Below are positions 44,849 to 51,699 of a stretch of DNA of 64,000 nucleotides, one piece after another. Positions within the stretch are counted from its first letter, which is position 1. Each line of letters begins with the position of its first letter. The position numbers were made by a program, and so were the translations under genes. The notes beneath the pieces are model-generated. The model was not told the DNA's origin. It saw only the letters and a program-made list of their open reading frames with translations, and did no database searches. The stretch spans positions 45,271-109,270 of the forward strand of contig CBCTCU010000005.1 in NCBI GenBank assembly GCA_965145485.1. Direction: 5' to 3'. The stretch comes from CABQCM01 sp965145485 (GTDB lineage Bacteria; Bacillota; Clostridia; Oscillospirales; Acutalibacteraceae).

Positions 44849-46669
44849 TTACCAGAAAGTGCGTACAAGCTCTACGTTATACTGGTTGAGCAGCAGCATA
44901 TCTGTGACGTCGACCTTTCCGTCAAAATTGACGTCCCCTCGTTTGATCTGGTCCGAGGACAGCGTCCGTGTGCCCGAAAGATATTGATTGATGTACAATA
45001 CGTCCGTCGAATTTATGTTGTCGTCGTTGTTTACATCCCCTATGAGCCGCGAAACAAGATATGCGTTCGCCGTACTGGGGCTGGAGGTGACTTTGGAGAT
45101 CGTCAATCCGCTGCGGGCCGGTGACAGCGATTGGGGCGCGCTCAGCTTCGCCCAGCCCAGCACCCCTCCCGGCGAGGGTTTTGACGAGTTGCTATAGTAG
45201 TAAGTCAGCCTTCCTGCTACCGAATCCCCAACCGCATCGTAGGTGTTGGCTGCCGACCCATGCCCATACGCCGTTGGGAAAAACACGCTGCTGTTGAAGT
45301 TCAGGTTGACAAACATCGTTGTAATTTTGTCGGTGGCATTGACCCCGATCTCTACATCGTAGTTCTTTAAGTTCCCCGTTACCTCCAGCAGTGCCCCATA
45401 GGCGTCCAGCATGCCGCCTGTGACACACAGACCGTTCAAAGCGCTCTTTGACGCCGCACCGTCAAGGATTGCCGCCTTGAGCTGGGCGGTCGTCAGGCTG
45501 GGCTTATAGGATTTGAGCAGAGCGGCTACCCCGGTGACCAGGGGGGCGGCAACAGAGGTACCGTCGCCCTCAATATACTGATTGGCCAGACTAGTTGTAT
45601 ATACGTGTCCCGGTGCAAAAATATCCACTTCCACATCGCCTGTATTTGTATAACCAGCAGGGTTACCCGCGTTATCACAAGCCCCCACCGAAATAATATT
45701 GCTTAAATCAAAGCTTGAAGGATATCTTGCAGTTACTCCAAGATCATTGCCCTGATTACCTGCTGCACATATCAGTAAACCAGAATAGTCGCTAATCGCT
45801 ATTCTAAGAGAAGTAAGTGTTGAAATAGATGCTGAAAATGAAACACTTAGATTTAATATAGGTACCCCGTCTAACTGAGCCTGCGATAGGGCTGATATCA
45901 CGTAGGCGCTGGTTGCTCCCGTTTTATATGGTTTTAATTTAATATTCCAGCACGCTCCAGAAATACCTGTGCCATTGTTCCCTACCGCTCCGATTACGCC
46001 GGCAACTTGGGTGCCATGTCCATCCGTATCGTTGGTACTAGTGGATGACGACGTATAATTATTTCCGGAAATCAGATTCCCAGTCAAATCCTCATGGGCA
46101 TAAATACCGGAATCGATGACACCCACCGTAACCGACGAGGATCCTGTCGTAAAATCCCATACCTTATCGATATTTATTGCAGAAAAATATGACGTTTGCT
46201 GTGAATAAAGAGTATCATCCGGTATAGTGGAGCATACATCGCCTATAAAATTCGGTTCCGCCGCTAACACATCGTTTCTGTTTTGTAGTATTTGTATGGC
46301 TTGAATAACCGATTCTTTTCCTGGGTGAGCTAGTTTGAGCTCTAAAATTGTTCGAAATTCCGTTTTCTTCTGATATTCGCCAACCCGATCTGACGGAATG
46401 GGCCTTAAATCAATGATCTCGTTAACCTCTACTGGCAGGAAATCAGCTGGATCCCATTCTTTATTGAGAACACTGTACTGATTTTTTATTGTCACGATGA
46501 CCGAATCGGGCGAAAAGTGATCGTTGATATTGGGAGTACCCATATAGGTATGAGCATCTACAACTTTTTCCACTGAGCTCTCAATAGCACTTAGGGCGAT
46601 AGAGGGAGATATGCAACAATAAAGCACGCAGATAAATGTCAGCCAAATTAATGCTTTTTTTGTTTTCAT
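44849..46669 (-). CDS. Secreted S8 subtilase with C-terminal dockerin (copy A)
   Basis: 606 residues. Signal peptide 1-28; propeptide about 53-143 ('DSVIVTIKNQYSVLN', 'DFLPVEVNEIIDLRP', 'LKLAHPGKESVIQAI', 'NDVLAAEPNF'). Catalytic domain about 155-400: Asp186 ('GVIDSGIYAHED'), His218 ('DGHGTQVAG'), oxyanion Asn305 ('CAAGNQGN'), Ser372 ('GDGTSVAAP'). A beta-sandwich of about 130 residues follows, then a dockerin ('DVNNDDNINSTDVLYINQY', 'DVNFDGKVDVTDMLLLNQY'). All triad residues are present. ATG at 46669 follows AAGGAAGGCAGTTAAA, only 36 bp after the lipoprotein gene at 46706, so the two are one operon. The last 700 bp are nearly identical to copy B. Confidence 0.95.
   Translation of the reverse strand: MKTKKALIWLTFICVLYCCISPSIALSAIESSVEKVVDAHTYMGTPNINDHFSPDSVIVTIKNQYSVLNKEWDPADFLPVEVNEIIDLRPIPSDRVGEYQKKTEFRTILELKLAHPGKESVIQAIQILQNRNDVLAAEPNFIGDVCSTIPDDTLYSQQTSYFSAINIDKVWDFTTGSSSVTVGVIDSGIYAHEDLTGNLISGNNYTSSSTSTNDTDGHGTQVAGVIGAVGNNGTGISGACWNIKLKPYKTGATSAYVISALSQAQLDGVPILNLSVSFSASISTLTSLRIAISDYSGLLICAAGNQGNDLGVTARYPSSFDLSNIISVGACDNAGNPAGYTNTGDVEVDIFAPGHVYTTSLANQYIEGDGTSVAAPLVTGVAALLKSYKPSLTTAQLKAAILDGAASKSALNGLCVTGGMLDAYGALLEVTGNLKNYDVEIGVNATDKITTMFVNLNFNSSVFFPTAYGHGSAANTYDAVGDSVAGRLTYYYSNSSKPSPGGVLGWAKLSAPQSLSPARSGLTISKVTSSPSTANAYLVSRLIGDVNNDDNINSTDVLYINQYLSGTRTLSSDQIKRGDVNFDGKVDVTDMLLLNQYNVELVRTFW
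44851..45550 (-). repeat. 700-bp nearly identical repeat, copy 1
   Basis: Matches 47508-48207 at a constant offset of 2657 bp. I noticed only a few mismatches, near 44887 and 44942-44960. It covers the end of the catalytic domain, the beta-sandwich and the dockerin of subtilase A. Similarity stops abruptly beyond 45550. Confidence 0.92.
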
Positions 46670-46705
46670 TTTAACTGCCTTCCTTTTGCTATAATTTTGT
46701 ACTCT

Positions 46706-47350
46706 TTATTCTAAAATTCCCAACCCCTCAAAATCAATGATTGAAATATCATCGCGACTGTCCAAAGCAGCCACGACCTGTTGAAAATTCTCCCACCCCG
46801 GTTGATTTACCTTAAGCGTTAGCAGAATTTCAGGATGATTTTCGATCGGCTCAGAGGTTATAGCATCATACATCGGAAGCCATCCCTGCTTTTCCTGTTC
46901 AACCACCGTGACGTCAATGCCAGGGAAGAAGGAACTGTCGTACGTTTTGTCCACATCGGAGGCTTCCGGCGTGAGAAGGACCCAGATATAGTCGGGAAGA
47001 TTTTCAGAATCAATTTTTTGCATCTTATCCGCCACCTTTGAGCTAAAGGAATAGCTGGAAGTATTCTGTGAATTACTGCTAGTCTGCTCTCCGATCGAGG
47101 CGGTGGAACTCGAGGAAGCCATCGAACTCACCGATGTGCTGGGTTCCGAGCTGGCAGACGAGCTCTCCTCCTGTGACATGACCGTCTCGCTGGACGCGGC
47201 GGCGCTCGAGGCGCTTTGCTCCCCAGACTGGGATGCAGCGGTGCTGCTCCCCTCTCCCGACGTGCTGGCCGGTGTTGCCTGGCAGCCTGCTGCCGCCAGC
47301 ATCAGCATGGCCGCCAGGAAGGCAATCCATTTTATCTGGTTTTGTTTCAT
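46706..47350 (-). CDS. Lipoprotein with free-standing subtilisin-propeptide-like domain (LP1)
   Basis: 214 residues. Lipobox AAAGC: Cys23 is the predicted lipid anchor. Residues about 28-110 are a Ser/Ala/Glu-rich tether. Residues about 119-210 are homologous to the propeptides of the adjacent subtilases: 'DYIWVLLTPEASDVDKTYDS' + 'SFFPGIDVTVVEQ' + 'LLTLKVNQPGWENFQQVVAA' + 'LDSRDDISIIDFEG', aligning with subtilase 'DSIIVTMKNQ', 'DFLPVEVVAV', 'LTLANPGKENVLQAIAT' and 'EREDILAAEP'. It contains no protease domain. Upstream of and co-transcribed with subtilase A. I infer a membrane-tethered protease inhibitor or intermolecular chaperone. ATG at 47350 follows AAAGGAGTGAGAGCG. Confidence 0.9.
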   Translation of the reverse strand: MKQNQIKWIAFLAAMLMLAAAGCQATPASTSGEGSSTAASQSGEQSASSAAASSETVMSQEESSSASSEPSTSVSSMASSSSTASIGEQTSSNSQNTSSYSFSSKVADKMQKIDSENLPDYIWVLLTPEASDVDKTYDSSFFPGIDVTVVEQEKQGWLPMYDAITSEPIENHPEILLTLKVNQPGWENFQQVVAALDSRDDISIIDFEGLGILE

Positions 47351-47393
47351 CGCTCTCACTCCTTTTTTGCTTGGTATTTTCTGGTTTGGTTTC

Positions 47394-47421
47394 ATTGTAT
47401 TCTATTTTTTGAATAAGTCAA
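47394..47421 (-). promoter_or_regulatory. Promoter of the LP1-subtilase A pair
   Basis: On the minus strand TTGACT (47416-47421), 16 bp, TACAAT (47394-47399). Nearly identical to the promoter at 50085-50112. Confidence 0.75.
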
Positions 47422-47505
47422 CCGATTATTGTGTAATATTTTATTAATTTTTGATTTATTTGCTAGGAGATTTATTTTTTCAATACATGTATGGATGAAA
47501 CCGCA

Positions 47506-49338
47506 TTACCAGAAAGTGCGTACAAGCTCTACGTTATACTGGTTGAGTAGCAGCATATCTGTGACGTCGACCTTTCCGTCAAAATTGACGTCCCCTCGTT
47601 TTATCTGATCCGATGACAGCGTCCGTGTGCCCGAAAGATATTGATTGATGTACAATACGTCCGTCGAATTTATGTTGTCGTCGTTGTTTACATCCCCTAT
47701 GAGCCGCGAAACAAGATATGCGTTCGCCGTACTGGGGCTGGAGGTGACTTTGGAGATCGTCAATCCGCTGCGGGCCGGTGACAGCGATTGGGGCGCGCTC
47801 AGCTTCGCCCAGCCCAGCACCCCTCCCGGCGAGGGTTTTGACGAGTTGCTATAGTAGTAAGTCAGCCTTCCTGCTACCGAATCCCCAACCGCATCGTAGG
47901 TGTTGGCTGCCGACCCATGCCCATACGCCGTTGGGAAAAACACGCTGCTGTTGAAGTTCAGGTTGACAAACATCGTTGTAATTTTGTCGGTGGCATTGAC
48001 CCCGATCTCTACATCGTAGTTCTTTAAGTTCCCCGTTACCTCCAGCAGTGCCCCATAGGCGTCCAGCATGCCGCCTGTGACACACAGACCGTTCAAAGCG
48101 CTCTTTGACGCCGCACCGTCAAGGATTGCCGCCTTGAGCTGGGCGGTCGTCAGGCTGGGCTTATAGGATTTGAGCAGAGCGGCTACCCCGGTGACCAGGG
48201 GGGCGGCGGCGGAGGTTCTTGTAAAAGGATTATAACCATTGTCGGTTATATCAAGCGACCAGCTTGACCAAGGTGCAAAAATATCTACTTTTGTGCTGCT
48301 ATAATTGGAGCCCCAGTCGGAATACACCGCGCGGTTGCCATTTTCCTCACATGCGCCGACCACTATAATATTATCTAAATCCAGTGACGCGGGATATTCA
48401 TTTTTGCCATCCAAATTATAGGAATCATTCCCGGCTGCACAAATCAACAGGCCCGAATAGTCGCTAATGGCCTGTTGCAGGCTGGTAACAGCAGAAGAGT
48501 CCGGATCGAGCAGTACACTATTAGATAAATTGGCAATTGGGATGCCATTCAGTTCCGCCTGATTAAACGCCGATACTGAATGGGCTACGGTTCTTATTTT
48601 GTATGGCTGCAGGCTCACATCCCAGCAAACCCCCGATACCCCCATACCATTATTACCCTCGGCGCCGATAATCCCTGCCACAGCAGTGCCATGATCGTCC
48701 GTGTCTGTCGTACCCGAGGAGTTTGGGTCATAATTATAGCCGGATAATAAATTATTTTGGATATCGGGATGCGCATAAATCCCCGAATCGATCACAGCAA
48801 CCTTCACCGAGGAAGAGCCCGTCGTAAAGTCCCAAACCTTATCCACCCCAATCGCATTCAAGGACGACTGGGCGTAATAATAAGTATCGTCGGGTTCGGT
48901 TGAGCACGGCTCCACCATGTAATTCGGTTCCGCCGCTAAAATGTCCTCCCTTTCATTTAATGTTGCAATCGCCTGCAAAACATTTTCCTTGCCCGGATTC
49001 GCCAAAGTTAAGCACAATATGGTACGAAATTCCGGTTTGGCTTGGTACTCCTGCACCCGATCTTGGGGTATGGGCCGTAAATCGGTAACAGCCACCACCT
49101 CGACCGGCAAAAAATCATCCGTCGTCCATGTACCGTTAATGGCGCTGTATTGATTTTTCATGGTAACGATAATCGAATCATCGGCAAAGTCATCGTTGAT
49201 GTCCGGGCTGGCAAGATACTGAACGGTATCCTGCACTTTCTGAATTTGCTGTGCTTGCTCGGTTGCCTCCGCCATCGCATAATGGACGGAACCAGCCAAC
49301 AGGCAAGCTGCTAAGATCAAAGCCATTCTTCTTTTCAT
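47506..49338 (-). CDS. Secreted S8 subtilase with C-terminal dockerin (copy B)
   Basis: 610 residues, same architecture as copy A. Signal peptide 1-23; propeptide about 52-142; catalytic Asp184 ('AVIDSGIYAHPD'), His216 ('DDHGTAVAG'), Asn304 ('CAAGNDSYN'), Ser376 ('FTRTSAAAP', where Arg replaces the usual Gly before Thr-Ser). The dockerin is identical in protein sequence to copy A. From residue about 380 on the two proteins are identical, while their N-terminal halves have clearly diverged. ATG at 49338 follows GGGGCAGGACAAT, 67 bp after the lipoprotein at 49406. Substrate range may differ from copy A since the pocket-forming parts lie in the diverged half. Confidence 0.95.
   Translation of the reverse strand: MKRRMALILAACLLAGSVHYAMAEATEQAQQIQKVQDTVQYLASPDINDDFADDSIIVTMKNQYSAINGTWTTDDFLPVEVVAVTDLRPIPQDRVQEYQAKPEFRTILCLTLANPGKENVLQAIATLNEREDILAAEPNYMVEPCSTEPDDTYYYAQSSLNAIGVDKVWDFTTGSSSVKVAVIDSGIYAHPDIQNNLLSGYNYDPNSSGTTDTDDHGTAVAGIIGAEGNNGMGVSGVCWDVSLQPYKIRTVAHSVSAFNQAELNGIPIANLSNSVLLDPDSSAVTSLQQAISDYSGLLICAAGNDSYNLDGKNEYPASLDLDNIIVVGACEENGNRAVYSDWGSNYSSTKVDIFAPWSSWSLDITDNGYNPFTRTSAAAPLVTGVAALLKSYKPSLTTAQLKAAILDGAASKSALNGLCVTGGMLDAYGALLEVTGNLKNYDVEIGVNATDKITTMFVNLNFNSSVFFPTAYGHGSAANTYDAVGDSVAGRLTYYYSNSSKPSPGGVLGWAKLSAPQSLSPARSGLTISKVTSSPSTANAYLVSRLIGDVNNDDNINSTDVLYINQYLSGTRTLSSDQIKRGDVNFDGKVDVTDMLLLNQYNVELVRTFW
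47508..48207 (-). repeat. 700-bp nearly identical repeat, copy 2
   Basis: Partner of 44851-45550; here it forms the 3' part of subtilase B. Confidence 0.92.
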
Positions 49339-49405
49339 ATTGTCCTGCCCCTTTTCCTATTCCATACCTTATTCCGTACATCTGTTCGTGATGATCCAAA
49401 ATGCT

Positions 49406-50041
49406 TTATGCCAATATCATAATAGGTTCTATGCTAACGATCGATAAATCTTCACGCTGGTCTAATTTTTCTAAAACATCGTAAAGAGCTTTCAGTCCCG
49501 GCTGATTTACCTTTAAAACAAAATATCGGGTGGCCGGAGCGACGATATTGCCATTGATATCATACTTATCCGTTCCATAAGATCCCTCTCTAACAATGGT
49601 GATATCGCAGCCGGCAAAGAAAGCTTCATCATATTGCCTGTTCTTATCATAAGCCGCGCGATCGATTACGACGTAAATAGTTTCGGGGATATTATCCTCG
49701 GTGATCCCTTCTAACTGTTCTTGCAAGCCTGCACTAAAAGTATAGCTCGAAGTAGCTTCTGAACTCGCGCTCATCTGCGAGCTGGCCGGGGCGGTAGAAT
49801 TCGAGGAAGCCACTGAGCTAGCCGGGGTACTGGCTTCGGAGCTGGCAGACGAGTTCTCCTCCCGTGACGCGACCGTCTCGCTGGGCGCGGCGGCGCTCGA
49901 TGCGCTCTCCTCCCCAGACGGGGATGCAACGGTGCTGCTCCCCTCTCCCGACGGGCCGGCCGGTGTTTTCTGACAGCCTGCCGCCGCCAGCATGAGCATG
50001 GCCGCTATGCAGGCGATCCATTTGACTTGGCTTTGTTTCAT
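49406..50041 (-). CDS. Lipoprotein with propeptide-like domain (LP2)
   Basis: 211 residues. Signal MKQSQVKWIACIAAMLMLAA with lipobox AAAGC (Cys23), Ser/Ala-rich tether to about 110, then the propeptide-like domain: 'ETIYVVIDRAAYDKNRQYDE', 'AFFAGCDITIVREG', 'FVLKVNQPGLKALYDVLEKL', 'DQREDLSIVSIEPI'. It precedes subtilase B by 67 bp under its own promoter, mirroring LP1 and subtilase A. The domain differs strongly from LP1 while the signal and tether are nearly the same, consistent with each lipoprotein fitting its own protease. ATG at 50041 follows AAAAAAGGAGTGACAGCA. Confidence 0.9.
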   Translation of the reverse strand: MKQSQVKWIACIAAMLMLAAAGCQKTPAGPSGEGSSTVASPSGEESASSAAAPSETVASREENSSASSEASTPASSVASSNSTAPASSQMSASSEATSSYTFSAGLQEQLEGITEDNIPETIYVVIDRAAYDKNRQYDEAFFAGCDITIVREGSYGTDKYDINGNIVAPATRYFVLKVNQPGLKALYDVLEKLDQREDLSIVSIEPIMILA

Positions 50042-50084
50042 TGCTGTCACTCCTTTTTTGCTTAACAAATTCTGGCGTACTTTC

Positions 50085-50112
50085 ATTGTATTCTGTTTTT
50101 TCATTAAGTCAA
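50085..50112 (-). promoter_or_regulatory. Promoter of the LP2-subtilase B pair
   Basis: On the minus strand TTGACT (50107-50112), 16 bp, TACAAT (50085-50090). Confidence 0.75.
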
Positions 50113-50200
50113 CTGATTATTGTGTAATGTTTTATTATTTTTTAGTTTAATTGTTTTTTCTTTTCGCTATTCTTCTTTATTGCAAAATATTGATAGCTTA

Positions 50201-50842
50201 TCAATAGTGCCTACTCTCTACCCTAGATCCTAGATAAAACTTCGCATAGGAATATTCAATGCTTAAAAGATCGCTCCTTCCTCTGAGGGCCTCCTTTATT
50301 TTGGGATATTCATCCTCAGGCATGACACTTGTTCTAAGAACGATCTGGAGCTCATCAAAAACCCAGCTAATATTGTCAATATAATTTGGGTTCAATTCCG
50401 GGAAATACTCTGCCTGCGTCATGGCCTCCTTGTCGACAATCGCTTCCGGCTTGAATGTCAGGTATACCACTTCAAACGTCTCCATATCGGCGTTGATTTC
50501 GGACACGGTCTGGCTCTGAGATGAGGATACCGATTCGGCAGACGCGATGGAGCTCGGGGAAACTGTCACGCTTGCGGGCTCGCTGGAGGCATCCCCGGCC
50601 GATGCTTCGCCCTCTGACGCCGCATCTTCTGAGGATTCCGTGCTGGCAGACGAGTTCTCCTCCCGTGACGCGACCGTCTCGCTGGGCGCGGTAGCGCTCG
50701 ATGCGCTTTGCTCCTCAGATTGGGATGCAGCGGTGCTGCTCCCCTCTCCCGACGGGCTGGCCGGTGTTTTCTGGCAGCCTGCCGCCGCCAGCATGAGCAT
50801 GGCCGCCAGGAAGGCAATCCATTTTACCTGGTTTTGTTTCAT
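50201..50842 (-). CDS. Lipoprotein with diverged propeptide-like domain (LP3)
   Basis: 213 residues. Same signal and lipobox as LP1/LP2 (Cys23), a longer Ser/Ala/Glu-rich tether (to about 130), then a diverged domain: 'FEVVYLTFKPEAIVDKEAMT', 'YFPELNPNYIDNI', 'LQIVLRTSVMPEDEYPKIKE', 'GRSDLLSIEYSYAK'. The order of strands and helices matches LP1/LP2, but the Asn-Gln-Pro-Gly turn is missing. No protease follows it directly; LP2 is next, 160 bp on. It is 52 bp downstream of LP4, probably in one operon. ATG at 50842 follows AAAAGGAGTGAGAGCG. Confidence 0.87.
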   Translation of the reverse strand: MKQNQVKWIAFLAAMLMLAAAGCQKTPASPSGEGSSTAASQSEEQSASSATAPSETVASREENSSASTESSEDAASEGEASAGDASSEPASVTVSPSSIASAESVSSSQSQTVSEINADMETFEVVYLTFKPEAIVDKEAMTQAEYFPELNPNYIDNISWVFDELQIVLRTSVMPEDEYPKIKEALRGRSDLLSIEYSYAKFYLGSRVESRHY

Positions 50843-50893
50843 CGCTCTCACTCCTTTTTGGCTTGGTGATTTCGGATTTTGTTTCTAGGCAAT

Positions 50894-51547
50894 CTAGTCT
50901 ATGATTTCAAAAAAAGTTATGCCAATCGTAGCAATATCCTGCCTTTGATCTAAATATTGAACGACTTTTTCAAAATTATCAAAACCTGGCTGATTGATTT
51001 TGAGAGTGAAATATACCTGATATGGATTGTTGGGATCAGGCGAGCCATCGGGATATAGAGTAGTGTTTCCGCCCATGTGTCCCTGATAGCTTACAGTGAC
51101 ATCGCATCCAGGGAAATAATCCGCCGTGTACTCCCGCTGAATATCCGATGCCTCCGCAGTCAGTAATACGTTTATTGTATCCGGTGGATTGGATGGATCC
51201 ACCTCTTCCATTTGTCTAGCTACCTCGGGACGATAGGTGTATTCAGCGGCTACCGCCGAATTCGGATTGCTCTGAGCGCTTGTGAAAGCCATAGAACTCG
51301 AGGAAGCCGTCGAACTCACCGATGTGCTGGATTCCGTGCTGGCGGACGAGCCCTCCTCCTGCGACGTGACCGTCTCGCTGGGCGAATCTGTCAGACCGAC
51401 GGAAACCGCCTGGGAGGAAGCGTCCGACGGCTGCGTCAATAACAAATCGCTTTCGACCTGGCCTACCTCTGCCGGCTGGCACCCGGCCAAAAACAGGCTC
51501 AGGCCAATGGCAATGCAGGGCGCCCTCCATTTTCGGCATGTATGCAT
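50894..51547 (-). CDS. Lipoprotein with propeptide-like domain (LP4)
   Basis: 217 residues. A different signal peptide (MHTCRKWRAPCIAIGLSLFL) with lipobox LAGC (Cys23), a Ser/Glu-rich tether to about 100, then 'DTINVLLTAEASDIQREYTA', 'DYFPGCDVTVSYQG', 'FTLKINQPGFDNFEKVVQYL', 'DQRQDIATIGITFF', very close to LP1 in the conserved positions. First gene of the LP4-LP3 run behind the promoter at 51598-51626. ATG at 51547 follows GAGGAGGTTTTTGT. Confidence 0.88.
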   Translation of the reverse strand: MHTCRKWRAPCIAIGLSLFLAGCQPAEVGQVESDLLLTQPSDASSQAVSVGLTDSPSETVTSQEEGSSASTESSTSVSSTASSSSMAFTSAQSNPNSAVAAEYTYRPEVARQMEEVDPSNPPDTINVLLTAEASDIQREYTADYFPGCDVTVSYQGHMGGNTTLYPDGSPDPNNPYQVYFTLKINQPGFDNFEKVVQYLDQRQDIATIGITFFEIID

Positions 51548-51597
51548 ACAAAAACCTCCTCATCTGGAAAGATTATATGGAATTAAGTTTCATCTAC

Positions 51598-51626
51598 ATT
51601 ATACTTCCAATAAAACGGATTTTCAA
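51598..51626 (-). promoter_or_regulatory. Promoter of the LP4-LP3 run
   Basis: On the minus strand TTGAAA (51621-51626), 17 bp, TATAAT (51598-51603), 50 bp before LP4. Confidence 0.8.
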
Positions 51627-51642
51627 TTTACAGTTTTGTAAC

Positions 51643-51681
51643 CAAAAGGAAAACCGCCCGGATGATAACCACCCGGGCGGC
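51643..51681 (-). terminator. Terminator of the ctsR-clpC operon
   Basis: CCGCCCGG / CCGGGCGG stem (51654-51661 with 51673-51680); on the minus strand it is followed by TTTTCCTTTT. Confidence 0.85.
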
Positions 51682-51699
51682 AAAATTCGTGCCTGATAT

